The position numbers and the translations under genes are program-made. A stretch of DNA of 64,000 nt from CAYXAA01 sp964462985 (GTDB lineage: Bacteria; Pseudomonadota; Alphaproteobacteria; Rhizobiales; Stappiaceae): positions 1 through 64,000 of the forward strand of contig CAYXAA010000006.1 of NCBI GenBank assembly GCA_964462985.1, read 5' to 3'. Numbering within the stretch: position 1 is the stretch's first letter; the number at the start of each line of letters is the position of its first letter. Under the pieces are notes generated by a model. The model searched no databases. It saw only the letters and a program-made list of their open reading frames with translations, and was not told the origin of the DNA. Shown here piece by piece: positions 10,116 through 18,343 of this stretch.

Positions 10116-12106
10116 ATCACCCCCCGCGCCCCGATGCGCGGCGGCCAGCGCATGATGACGCCGCGCTCCGTGGTTGCGATGATACACTGAGTGAAGTGGT
10201 TGATCGCAGCATACTCGGAAAGGAAACGATCGAGCACGGCGCCGAGCAAGAAGGCGCTCGCCCCCTCGAACGCCTTGTCGTCGAGGGTGATGGTGATCTC
10301 CAGCCCGCGCGCGACGCCAGTGCCGGTCTTCTGCTGCAGCCGGCGCACCACCGGCCGGGTCGACACCGAACGGACTGACTGCACCTGCCGATCCGCGGCG
10401 ATGTCCGACAGCGGAGCGAAAACACCCAGGATTTCCCGTAGCGACTGGCCGTCCCGGCCGGCGGCGTCATGAATCAACCCCGTGTGATTCAGCGCGAACA
10501 GGTTGATGATCCGCCAGGCAATCGCGCCGACATGACCGGCCTCGCCAAGCCTCTCGTTGTAGGACAGAAGCGGTGCGCGTGGCGCCGTCGGACCGGCGAC
10601 GCAGTCGACCCGGATGCCGATGTCGTCGAGCAGGCGAAAATCGCCGCTCTCGCGCTCCTCCGGCTTCAGCCCGATCGGCAGATCGGCGGCAAGAGCCCGG
10701 TTGGACGCCAACACCTTGAGCGAGAGTTCAGACAGCCGGCGCTGGCCGTCCGCACCGTCTGTCACTTCAGAGCCGCTCGAAATCGAGATAAACGTCTCCG
10801 TACCAGTATAGACAGTGTCGACCGCCTGCCGCGTCGACATCGACGACTGCCGCCGCGGCAGCCGCCGCGTGGTGTAGAACCAGCGACGGCTCGCCCGATC
10901 GGCATCGGGTGCAACGCTGTAGAGCGGCTCGACCGGAACCTTTTCGCCGCCGGCGAAATGGGCGTTCACTTCGAGCACCCGATGCACCTCGTAGTCGAGC
11001 GGCCGTGTCCGGTCCGCGATGATGGGGAATTCGTGCTGACCCTTGGCGACCGGGACACGGTCCGTCGCTCGCTCGAACAGGTTGACGGCCGGCACGGTAT
11101 AGAGCGCGAAGCGGTCCTTCTCGACATGGGCCGGCAAGATCGGATCGACCTCATCGAAGGCAAAGATCAGCTCGAATGACTTCGCTTTCACCGACTGCAG
11201 GAGCGGACGCAGGCGATTGAGCCGGAAGCCGAGGAACGCACCGGGGAAATTGAAATAATCGCGCAGATAGTCGAAGCCGACGAACAAGCGCTTGTCGTTG
11301 CGCAGCAGCGCATCACCTTCCTGGAAGCCGACCTGCTCAAGGCAATCGAGCGGGACGCGGCGCACCGTCGCCTGACCGAACGCGTCTTCGGTTCTGAGAT
11401 GGATCGAGACGGTGTGACCGAACAGTTGTTCGTAGACCCGCGCCATCATGCCGAGCGGGCCGACGAGGTGCACCGGCAGGCTGTCAATCCTGCAACCGGC
11501 GACGTGGAATTCCGGCTTGGCGGCCGCATCCGCGTCACTGATTTCGTCTTCGGGATCCTCTGCCGAACGGTGCGTGAAGGAAAGCGCCAGGCCGGCGCGT
11601 ACCCGGCGGTCTTCGGCGAGTTCCGTGCCGAGGACGGCGACCTGGGCAGCAGAGGCGAGGTACCGGGCGTTCGTCAGTTCGAGCGGCCACAGCGTCACTG
11701 GACGGCACAGGGTAAAACGGCAGCGAACTTCGCCGCGCCGCTCGCGAAAGACCGCCTCCATCGCAGCATGACGCTTGATCGTGATGCCGGCGCGCAGGTT
11801 GGTGTCGCCGTATTTCGGCGTCATGCGCGCCAGCACCAGCGACGGAATAGGGGCGAGCGCGCCTGGGTAGAGTTGCTCGAACAGGTTGGAGGTGAATTCG
11901 GAGAATTCATGCTTCAGCTTGAGTTGCACGCGTGCGGCAAGAAATGCGGCGCCTTCGAGCAGCCCCGACAGCATCGGATCCGAACGGTCCTCCAGGAGGC
12001 CGCCGAGCCGTTCCGCGACGGCGGGGTAGGCAGCCGCGAAGGCCGCGCCATCCTCTCGCAGATAGGCGAGCTCCTGATTATAAAGATCGAGGAATTCGCG
12101 ATTCAT
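10112..12106 (-). CDS. tssF: T6SS baseplate protein TssF
   Basis: TssF (VasA/ImpG family) is the larger baseplate wedge protein, forming a TssF2-TssG heterotrimer that anchors to TssK and TssE. This 664-residue version begins NREFLDLYNQELAYLREDGAAFAAAYP, the diagnostic N-terminus, followed by DPMLSGLLEGAAFLAARVQLKLKHEFSEF, and has the conserved C-terminal segment GVARGLEITITLDDKAFEG. The ATG overlaps the tssE stop as TGATG; a GTG one codon earlier is an equally coupled alternative. Its length is somewhat above many 580-630-residue TssF proteins, but no obvious insert stands out. Confidence 0.95.
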   Translation of the reverse strand: MNREFLDLYNQELAYLREDGAAFAAAYPAVAERLGGLLEDRSDPMLSGLLEGAAFLAARVQLKLKHEFSEFTSNLFEQLYPGALAPIPSLVLARMTPKYGDTNLRAGITIKRHAAMEAVFRERRGEVRCRFTLCRPVTLWPLELTNARYLASAAQVAVLGTELAEDRRVRAGLALSFTHRSAEDPEDEISDADAAAKPEFHVAGCRIDSLPVHLVGPLGMMARVYEQLFGHTVSIHLRTEDAFGQATVRRVPLDCLEQVGFQEGDALLRNDKRLFVGFDYLRDYFNFPGAFLGFRLNRLRPLLQSVKAKSFELIFAFDEVDPILPAHVEKDRFALYTVPAVNLFERATDRVPVAKGQHEFPIIADRTRPLDYEVHRVLEVNAHFAGGEKVPVEPLYSVAPDADRASRRWFYTTRRLPRRQSSMSTRQAVDTVYTGTETFISISSGSEVTDGADGQRRLSELSLKVLASNRALAADLPIGLKPEERESGDFRLLDDIGIRVDCVAGPTAPRAPLLSYNERLGEAGHVGAIAWRIINLFALNHTGLIHDAAGRDGQSLREILGVFAPLSDIAADRQVQSVRSVSTRPVVRRLQQKTGTGVARGLEITITLDDKAFEGASAFLLGAVLDRFLSEYAAINHFTQCIIATTERGVIMRWPPRIGARGVI

Positions 12107-12654
12107 CACACGGCTCCCGTGATCTTGATCCGGCCGAGTCCCGGGTCGACGTCCGCGATGAACTCGCTCGGAAGTCGCACCGGGTCGCAGCGCAATTCGG
12201 CGCTAATGACAAACCGGACCTTGAGATCAGCCGGATCGACACTTTCGTCGCGCGTCACCGTTAGAGTCTCAGGTGCCATCCGTGGTTCGAAAGTCAGGAG
12301 TGCATTGCGAATGTCGGCCGCCAACGCGTTGATCTGAAAACTGTCGACGACGTGAACGGAGAGATCGGGAATTCCGAAATTGAGGATCGAACGCGCCACC
12401 TCCGGAAAATCGTCAAGGCTCTGGCAGGAATCGAGATTGATGGTGTTGAGCAGGTTCTCCAGATCGCGCTTGACTTCTGAAAGCAGGGCCTGGCTGGAAA
12501 TGCCGTAGGCCCGGGTGAGGCGGCGTCCCTCGCGAACCCGCTCTGACGCCCCGGAATCGCGACGCTTGCGTTGCGCCTCGCGGTACTCCTTGTCGTCCAT
12601 GGCGCGAAACGCCCACATGAACGGGGAGTGCAGCTTGTTGTCGCTCGTCGCCAT
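12106..12654 (-). CDS. tssE: T6SS baseplate protein TssE (gp25-like)
   Basis: TssE is the gp25-like lysozyme-fold baseplate protein that initiates sheath assembly. The 182-residue sequence has the family pattern: a charged N-terminus (AMDDKEYREAQRKRRDSGASERVREGRRLTR), then LLSEVKRDLENLLNTINLD, then SILNFGIPDLS, and the EPR motif in LLTFEPRMAPETL that is characteristic of gp25/TssE. It is followed directly by tssF (TGATG overlap). The gap to the upstream hcp gene is 239 bp, so tssE may have its own promoter or depend on read-through from hcp. Confidence 0.94.
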   Translation of the reverse strand: MATSDNKLHSPFMWAFRAMDDKEYREAQRKRRDSGASERVREGRRLTRAYGISSQALLSEVKRDLENLLNTINLDSCQSLDDFPEVARSILNFGIPDLSVHVVDSFQINALAADIRNALLTFEPRMAPETLTVTRDESVDPADLKVRFVISAELRCDPVRLPSEFIADVDPGLGRIKITGAV

Positions 12655-12893
12655 GCCGCCCCTGCCGGATCAACCTTGATGCCTTCTCCTCGCCGGCCGA
12701 CCCATGCACCGATCGATCCGCCGGCGATTCAGCCAGAACGCCTGTCGATCCAGTGCAGTCCACTCGCCCCGAGGCACGCTTTGGCGTAAATGCCTTAAGT
12801 ACGCCTTGCCCAATCGGCTGACCTGAGAGTGATGCCAGAAACGCAGCCGGATCCCGATCACAGGACCGGGACCCGGCTTGGGCGTCGGTCGCT
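12655..12893. other. Gap between hcp and tssE
   Basis: A 239-bp non-coding stretch between the hcp stop and the tssE start, both on the minus strand. I see no convincing gene. A processing site or partial terminator here would explain the usual excess of Hcp over baseplate proteins, but no hairpin with a T-run is evident. Confidence 0.4.
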
Positions 12894-13379
12894 TTACTTG
12901 ACCTTGTTGGCGGCCACGTCGTAGGCGAAATCTGTGGTCGCGCCCTTCGAGCCGTCCTTGTTCTGCTCGGCGTACTCGATCTTGAACTCGCGGAAGTTCA
13001 GAGCGAACGATTCCACGAAGATCTCGTCGTTGCGGGAACCGCCGGTCTGATAAGACGAGACCAGGCAGTGCTTGAACGTGATCTTGAAGTACTCGATCGG
13101 AGTGTCGCCGGCCGCCTTGCGGCAAACCAGAACGCATTCGTCGATGTGACGGCCCTTGCACATTTCCTGGACCAGCTTCGGCGAACCCTTCGACGCAACG
13201 GTCGTGAAGTGGAAGTCCTGGACCTGCACCTTGCCGGAGCCCGCACCCGAACCCAGGTGAGCGGTGCCGGTCTGATTGCCGCCCCAGGACCAGGAAATGA
13301 TGTCGAACTCGCCCTTGTGCTTGTCATCCTGGGACTCGCCTTCGATGCCCTGGATCTTGAGGAAATAGTCAACAGCCAT
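12894..13379 (-). CDS. hcp: T6SS tube protein Hcp (TssD)
   Basis: Hcp forms the hexameric rings of the inner T6SS tube and chaperones small effectors. The 161-residue protein starts MAVDYFLKIQGIEGES and contains the family block FDIISWSWGGNQTGT, then VQDFHFTTVASKGSPKL, and a C-terminal strand set ending in FAYDVAANKVK. The ATG at 13379 follows AAGGAGAACGACT; a TTG six codons earlier would place the Shine-Dalgarno inside the coding region, so I reject it. The lysine-rich, lower-degeneracy codon use compared with neighbours fits a very highly expressed gene. It lies between tssC and tssE, separated from both by 240-310 bp. Confidence 0.96.
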   Translation of the reverse strand: MAVDYFLKIQGIEGESQDDKHKGEFDIISWSWGGNQTGTAHLGSGAGSGKVQVQDFHFTTVASKGSPKLVQEMCKGRHIDECVLVCRKAAGDTPIEYFKITFKHCLVSSYQTGGSRNDEIFVESFALNFREFKIEYAEQNKDGSKGATTDFAYDVAANKVK

Positions 13380-13686
13380 AGTCGTTCTCCTTTTCAATAT
13401 TTCGCGCCGCGTCCGTGCGGAGAGCGTTCAATTCACAATTACTTTCGATATCTTTCTTCGGGCGAGCGGCGAGGCGCCATCACGCCCTTGTTGTTGTTGG
13501 AGCGGGATCTCTCCGGCACCCAATCGGGCCATCGGTCCTGCTCATGTTTCGGGCCGTTCGGCCCACTCGGGGGTACTATCCCGTTGCGCGCAGATTCTCC
13601 GCGCTTCCGCCCGAGAGCCCGGGCGGAGTCCGTTTCGAATCAAGCCTCTCGTTGATCCCGGCTCAGCGTCCCTCAGGTCGCAGGCA
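13380..13686 (-). other. tssC-hcp intergenic region with two hairpins
   Basis: This 307-bp gap is the leader of hcp and the 3' region of tssC on the minus strand. It holds two hairpin-forming inverted repeats. One is CCGCCCG/CGGGCGG with a 6-nt loop at 13607-13626, just after the tssC stop. The other is GGGCCG-TT-CGGCCC at 13551-13564. Neither is followed by a good T-run on the minus strand, so they look more like RNA-stability or processing elements than complete terminators. The remainder probably carries an hcp promoter. No open reading frame here looks real. Confidence 0.5.
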
Positions 13687-15216
13687 TCAGCTGTCCTGCG
13701 GGATACGCGAGGTCAGGCTCATGCCGATGTCCATACCTTCGAGCTGGTAATGCGGTCTCAGGAAGAACTGGGCTCGATAGAAGCCCGGATTCTCCTCGTC
13801 GGCGACAATCGTCACCTTAGCCTCGCGGAGCGGTTTGCGAGCCTTGGTTTCCTCCGTCGAATTGTCCGGATTGCCGTCGACGTAATCCATGATCCAGTCG
13901 TTGAGCCAGCGCTGCAGCTGAGCGGCCTCCTTGGTCGAGCCGATCTTGTTGCGCACCATGACCTTGAGGTAATGGGCGAACCGGGTGGTCGCGAACATGT
14001 AGGGCAGCCGGGCCGACAGATTGTCCGACGCGGTGGCGTCTTTGCCGTCCTTGCCGGAGAAGGTCCTTGGCTGGAACACTGACTGGGCGCTGAGGAATGC
14101 AGCCTGATCCGTGTTCTTGCGATGGATGAGCGGGATCAGGCCGAGACGCGAGATCTCGTTCTCGCGCCGATCGGAGATCGCCACTTCCGCCGGGCACTTC
14201 TGGTCGACGCCGCCATCATCGGTCTCGAACACGTGGGTCGGCAGGTTCTCCACCAGACCGCCGGATTCGACGCCGCGGATGCGCACCGTCCAACCGAATT
14301 CCTTGTAAGCCCGGTTGATGTTGGCGGCCATGGCGTAGGCGGAGTTCATCCAGGCATAGTTGTCATGGCTGCCGTCCGGGAACTCCTCTTCGAAAGCGAA
14401 CTCCTCGACCGGATCCGATTTTTCGCCATAGGGCTGACGGGCCAGCACGCGCGGCATCGTCAGACCGAGATAGCGGGAGTCCTCGGATTCGCGGAGCGTG
14501 CGCCATTGAGCGTGCAACGGCGTGTCGAAGATCTTGGACAGATCGCGCTTTTGCGGCAATTCCGTCCAGCTGTCCATCTCCATGAGCTTCGGTGAGGCCG
14601 CGGCCAGGAACGGTGCGTGCGCCGCAGCCGCGATCTTGGAAATGCCGCGAAGGATGTTGATGTCCTGCGGCTCGTAGGAGAACTCGTAGTCGCCGACCAG
14701 GCAGCCATAGGGTTGGCCGCCCAGCTGACCAAACTCGGCTTCGTAGATCTGCTTGAACAGCGGGCTCTGGTCCCACTTCGCCCGGCCGTAGCTCTTGAAC
14801 ACGCCGGCGAGCTCCGACTTGGAGATGTTCAGCACGTTCAGCTTCAGCGTCGCGTCAGTCTCCGACTCGTGGACAATGTAGTCCAGGCCGCGCCAGGCAC
14901 TTTCGAGCTTCTGGAACGACGGGTGGTGCAGGATCTCATTGACCTGCTCCGTCAGCTTCTTGTCGAGCTTGGCGATCATCTCGTCGATCGTGTCGTAGAT
15001 GTCGCCCTTGATGAGGTTGGCGTCGGCCAGCGCCTCGGTGAGGAAGGTCGACATCGCGTCGTCGACCAGGCGGTTCGCCGTCTCGTTCTCGCTCTTGATC
15101 CTGAAATTCTGCTTCAGGATCGACGCAAACTCGTCAGGGCTCGGAGCCTCAGTCGCACGCTCGGCGACCCCGGCGCTCTTGCCGACGTCCTGCTGAGAAA
15201 CATCGGTATTGGCCAT
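13687..15216 (-). CDS. tssC: T6SS sheath large subunit TssC
   Basis: TssC and TssB form the contractile sheath around the Hcp tube. This 509-residue TssC has the expected segments: FRIKSENETANRLVDDAMSTFL near residue 40, HPSFQKLESAWRGLDYIV (a TssC signature), WTELPQKRDLSKIF, and CPAEVAISDRRENEISRLGLIPL in the C-terminal half, ending RPHYQLEGMDIGMSLTSRIP. Start: ATG at 15216, overlapping the tssB stop (TGATG); a GTG one codon upstream is possible. Only one tssC is present, unlike clusters that carry both TssC40 and TssC41 copies. Confidence 0.96.
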   Translation of the reverse strand: MANTDVSQQDVGKSAGVAERATEAPSPDEFASILKQNFRIKSENETANRLVDDAMSTFLTEALADANLIKGDIYDTIDEMIAKLDKKLTEQVNEILHHPSFQKLESAWRGLDYIVHESETDATLKLNVLNISKSELAGVFKSYGRAKWDQSPLFKQIYEAEFGQLGGQPYGCLVGDYEFSYEPQDINILRGISKIAAAAHAPFLAAASPKLMEMDSWTELPQKRDLSKIFDTPLHAQWRTLRESEDSRYLGLTMPRVLARQPYGEKSDPVEEFAFEEEFPDGSHDNYAWMNSAYAMAANINRAYKEFGWTVRIRGVESGGLVENLPTHVFETDDGGVDQKCPAEVAISDRRENEISRLGLIPLIHRKNTDQAAFLSAQSVFQPRTFSGKDGKDATASDNLSARLPYMFATTRFAHYLKVMVRNKIGSTKEAAQLQRWLNDWIMDYVDGNPDNSTEETKARKPLREAKVTIVADEENPGFYRAQFFLRPHYQLEGMDIGMSLTSRIPQDS

Positions 15217-15770
15217 CACTCGTCTCCCGTCTTCTCGCTCGCCTCACCGTCCGAAGCCGCACGGGCCTGGTCGGCCTCCATTTTCTTGGCGAGCGCCTCC
15301 ATCATGGCCGGATCCTTCAGCAGCTCCTCGAGTTGCCCGATCGCCTGCATCTTGCCGTCCATCATGGTGCGCAGGGTCGCCAGGCTGCGGCGTGCGTCGA
15401 GAAGCTTCTTCAGCGCCGGCACCCGCTCGGCAATCCGGGCCGGGCCGAAATCCTCCATGCTCTTGAAGGTGAGGTGGACCTGCATCTTGCCCCCCTCCTC
15501 CTCGCTGAGCTTGTCGTCGACCACGAAAGATGTGCCGGGCTCGATGGCCTCCATCCGACGGTTGAAATTGTCCATATCGATGTCGAGGAACTTGCGATCG
15601 TCGACGTCCGGTTTTTCCTTGCCCGGGCTGTCGCCCGAAAGATCGGCCATGATGCCCATGACAAAAGGAAGCTCGACCTTCTGCTCAGCATCAAACGGAT
15701 CTTCATAGAATATGTGGACGCGTGGAGGACGATTGCGCTTGATAAAGCTTTGTCCGCTTTTGGACGCCAT
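15216..15770 (-). CDS. tssB: T6SS sheath small subunit TssB
   Basis: The small sheath subunit, 184 residues. It begins MASKSGQSFIKRNRPPRVHIFYE, the typical TssB start, then LPFVMGIMADLSG, DRKFLDIDMDNFNRRM and MQVHLTFKSMEDFGPARIAERVP. The Leu-rich helix near the C-terminus (LATLRTMMDGKMQAIGQLEELLKDP) forms the handshake with TssC. The C-terminal tail is acidic and disordered-looking (SDGEASEKTGDE). Translation is coupled with tssC. The tssB promoter should lie in the 337-bp gap between it and tssA. Confidence 0.96.
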   Translation of the reverse strand: MASKSGQSFIKRNRPPRVHIFYEDPFDAEQKVELPFVMGIMADLSGDSPGKEKPDVDDRKFLDIDMDNFNRRMEAIEPGTSFVVDDKLSEEEGGKMQVHLTFKSMEDFGPARIAERVPALKKLLDARRSLATLRTMMDGKMQAIGQLEELLKDPAMMEALAKKMEADQARAASDGEASEKTGDE

Positions 15771-16107
15771 CTTGCTTGCCCCTTCCTAGACAATCATCAA
15801 AGTTCGATGCTTTGGATTGCGCTTAGCTCTGCGCAGTCAAACTGATGCTTTTCCAACCGCTGCTACGAAAGATCCTGAATTACTCTCTCGGCCAGCGGCG
15901 ATGACAATGAATTTAATCTGCCAATTGCCCCCCACCAGTGACCCATGTCACAAGATCCTCGGTCGCTGCGCCCTTCCCCTCTTCGAGGACACGCCTTCCG
16001 TAACGTCTTGTCAAGACCTGCAGGTCCGAGAAGGCCCACAAATCATGCCCTTGGCGTTTCTTGCCGGCGTTTTGACCGGGACACGATAGAAGTCCCTCTG
16101 CCGGTCC
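15771..16107. other. tssA-tssB intergenic region
   Basis: A 337-bp gap with lower GC than its surroundings, between tssA and tssB, both on the minus strand. It probably contains the tssB promoter. The only distinct element is the 12-bp palindrome GACCTGCAGGTC at 16015-16026. Short open frames here have no family features. Confidence 0.45.
16015..16026. promoter_or_regulatory. GACC-TGCA-GGTC palindrome upstream of tssB
   Basis: A perfect 12-bp inverted repeat 245 bp upstream of the tssB start and 82 bp after the tssA stop. It shares the GACC-N4-GGTC form with the palindrome at 17432-17443 and resembles the one at 18897-18912. Whether it is an operator is inference. Confidence 0.35.
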
Positions 16108-17400
16108 TCAGTCCTCCGGTCGGAAGAACGCATCGAGCAAAGTCTCGAACGAGCTCGACGACATGCCCTGGGCATGTTCAAGAAGCAGCGGGATCGGGCT
16201 GGTCGGCTCCCGCGACGAGAAGAATGCCCTTACGCTTGCAATATGAGCCATGGCGTCACCGCGACTGGCGATCTCGGGCGGCTCGAAGCCTTCGAGGTCG
16301 TCCTCGTTCATGCCATCGAAATCGTTGAGTTCCTGCAGACGGTCGTTGGACAAGGTCAGGCCGTTCCGGCCGAGAACCAGGCTGGCATCACCAAAGCGGC
16401 GCGGCATCAGGATCCTGAGCGCATCGAGATAGGATCGTCCGACGAGGCCGCAGGCCTCGCGCACCAGGAAAACGGCCGGATGGGATGGCTCGAACCGAAT
16501 GAAGTAGCGCTCGACTGCCTTCAGTATTTCACGCGCCTGCGCAGCGTTCGCGATCGCGCCGGCGGGCAACGCGCTGCCAGCGATCGTTTCGGATGCATTT
16601 ACGCCCCCCTCAGCGTCCCCTTCTTCGCCATCCCCGGCATCAGCCGTGCCGGCCGGCTCGCCGAGGAGCTCGCCCAGTTCCGCAAGAATCGTCTGGGCCA
16701 GGTCCCGCACCGGCCCCAGCGCCGGACTGGTGGCATCGGCACCGGCCTCCTCGAGCTTCTCGTCACAGATCTTCATGATCGCGTCGACAGCTTCGGTGAT
16801 CGACGCAAGATCCGCCCTGAGGGTTTCAATCTCCTCCTGCTCGACATCGTTTGACGACAGGGCCGCCTCGAGCGCGCCGAGTGAGAGTGTCGTCTCGTCG
16901 CTCCGGGCGGTCAGCTTACCCTTGGCGATGGCGATGGTGCGGTAGCTGATCGGTCCGCTTCGCCGCGACTTGAACAGCGGCGCCGCCTCGAGAGGCAGCA
17001 CGATCGTCGGGCGGCTGACCAGAAGTTCCAGGGTGCTCATGCGCCCCATGAAGCCAAGCGCGGCGTCGCAGGGATGGATGGTGTCCCACTGATGCTCGAC
17101 AAGTGCGCGGATCAGGCGGATCGTCGCAGCGAACTGGCCAACATTCCCGGCAAGGATGCTGAGTTGAGCCAGCAACGTCAGCAGGCGGAGATCCCGGGTG
17201 CGGTCGAGGAAGCCCTCTATCTGCTTGAAAAGCTCGCGAAAGTCGACTTCGGCGCGGTCGAATTCGGTGAACCGCTCCGGCAGGATTTCTTCCGAGGAAT
17301 CGAGAAATGCAGCAAAGGGCGGGTCCGTCTCATAGAGATCCGGCCCGCTCGGCTCCTCGTCGGACAGTGGTTGAAGGTAACGATCAGGATCGAGATTCAC
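16108..17400 (-). CDS. tssA: T6SS protein TssA (ImpA N-terminal domain)
   Basis: TssA primes and caps sheath/tube polymerisation. This 430-residue protein has the ImpA N-terminal domain: LQPLSDEEPSGPDLYETDP at the start, then DFRELFKQIEGFLDRTRDLRLLTLLAQ and HQWDTIHPCDAA. The middle is a helical, acidic Gly/Ala-rich linker (AGTADAGDGEEGDAEGG), and the C-terminal domain has the pattern ERYFIRFEPSHPAVFLVREA followed by a region that forms decamers in some TssAs. The start appears to be GTG at 17400 with a weak ribosome site (GGTGGGG). A perfect palindrome sits just upstream. Confidence 0.93.
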   Translation of the reverse strand: MNLDPDRYLQPLSDEEPSGPDLYETDPPFAAFLDSSEEILPERFTEFDRAEVDFRELFKQIEGFLDRTRDLRLLTLLAQLSILAGNVGQFAATIRLIRALVEHQWDTIHPCDAALGFMGRMSTLELLVSRPTIVLPLEAAPLFKSRRSGPISYRTIAIAKGKLTARSDETTLSLGALEAALSSNDVEQEEIETLRADLASITEAVDAIMKICDEKLEEAGADATSPALGPVRDLAQTILAELGELLGEPAGTADAGDGEEGDAEGGVNASETIAGSALPAGAIANAAQAREILKAVERYFIRFEPSHPAVFLVREACGLVGRSYLDALRILMPRRFGDASLVLGRNGLTLSNDRLQELNDFDGMNEDDLEGFEPPEIASRGDAMAHIASVRAFFSSREPTSPIPLLLEHAQGMSSSSFETLLDAFFRPED

Positions 17401-17428
17401 GTTTGCCCCACCCGACCTTTCCGCGCCG

Positions 17429-17446
17429 CCCGACCGGCCGGTCGGG
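17429..17446. promoter_or_regulatory. 18-bp perfect palindrome upstream of tssA
   Basis: CCCGACCGGCCGGTCGGG, a perfect inverted repeat 28 bp before the tssA start, with the inner core GACC-GGCC-GGTC. It could be an operator or a hairpin in the leader RNA. No T-run follows on the minus strand, so a terminator of the upstream ompA-like gene is unlikely. It lies in a 235-bp gap with no gene. Confidence 0.45.
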
Positions 17447-17635
17447 AATTGAGACCGTCAAAATCTTGACCTTTGCCGGCCAAGCATCGTCCGTTCGAGG
17501 ATCGTCTTGCTCGGCAAGAACCGGTAATCATCCGCCGCGATAGCGCGGTTGCGCCAGGCGCCGGCCGTCCGGACACTAGTCCGATACGGAGGATGGTTAC
17601 CGACGGCCGGCCGGCAGGGCCGACCGTCCGCAGCA

Positions 17636-18343
17636 TCATTGCTTCTCCACCAATCGTCCTTCAACGCGGCGGTTCTGCTCGTCAAACGGATCTGCAACCT
17701 TCGGCATCGACTTGCCGCGACCGACCGCTTCCAGACGAGCGCTGTCGATTCCGAGTGAAACCAGATAGTCGACCACGGCCGCGGCCCGGTTTTCCGAAAG
17801 CTGCTGGTTGTAGTCCGCCGAGCCGAACCCGTCGGTATGGCCCTCGATTAGAAACACCGCGTCCGACAGGGACGGATCGGAGATGCCCTTGGCAAACTCG
17901 CGCAGGTTCGCCTTCGCCGCCTCGCTCAACGCGAAGGAGTTGTATTCGAACGAAACCAGCAGGTTGAAGCCTTCGCCATGCGGCGCGGATGCGTCGCCCG
18001 AGCCGTCCGGCTGCGCGGCAATCGTGACGCTCGGCTCAAGTCCCGGCGAGGCCGTCGTGGCGGCGTCGGCCGCCGTCTTGCCTTCGCATTCATCGCGCGT
18101 ACCGATGCACACACCGCGGGTCGCAGCCGGCAGGGTGAACCCCCGGGTTACCAGCTTGCCGTCGTTAAGGGAGCGCTGCGCCTCGAAATGCTTGATCACC
18201 TGATCGGCCGAATAGGTCGGCTCCTGTGCCTGAACGGTGCCGGCGGCGAGCCCGAGGGCGAGCGCCGATCCCGCCAGCAGCCCCTTGACGGACCGTGCGA
18301 TGCCGGAAGGCAATGCCGGCCTAACCCTGTCAAAAGAACTCAT
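17636..18343 (-). CDS. Secreted OmpA-family peptidoglycan-binding protein
   Basis: A 235-residue exported protein with a signal peptide (SVKGLLAGSALALGLAAGTVQAQ, cleavage after about residue 40) and a C-terminal OmpA-like domain. That domain carries FNLLVSFEYNSFALSEAAKANL, the EGHTDGFGSADYNQQLSENRAAAV motif that binds the peptide stem of peptidoglycan, and RRVEGRLVEKQ. Start: ATG at 18343, preceded by AAAGGAG; the in-frame extension upstream lacks a ribosome site. It heads the minus-strand T6SS gene set, before tssA. An accessory anchor of the T6SS envelope complex (TagL/TagN-like) is a reasonable inference. The central region (about 45-115) has two Cys in CIGTRDEC that could form a disulfide. 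Confidence 0.85.
   Translation of the reverse strand: MSSFDRVRPALPSGIARSVKGLLAGSALALGLAAGTVQAQEPTYSADQVIKHFEAQRSLNDGKLVTRGFTLPAATRGVCIGTRDECEGKTAADAATTASPGLEPSVTIAAQPDGSGDASAPHGEGFNLLVSFEYNSFALSEAAKANLREFAKGISDPSLSDAVFLIEGHTDGFGSADYNQQLSENRAAAVVDYLVSLGIDSARLEAVGRGKSMPKVADPFDEQNRRVEGRLVEKQ

Noticed and set aside
15817..16089. A 90-codon plus-strand frame in the tssA-tssB gap
   Set aside because: It has no family features and lies against the direction of the operon in an AT-rich promoter-like gap.
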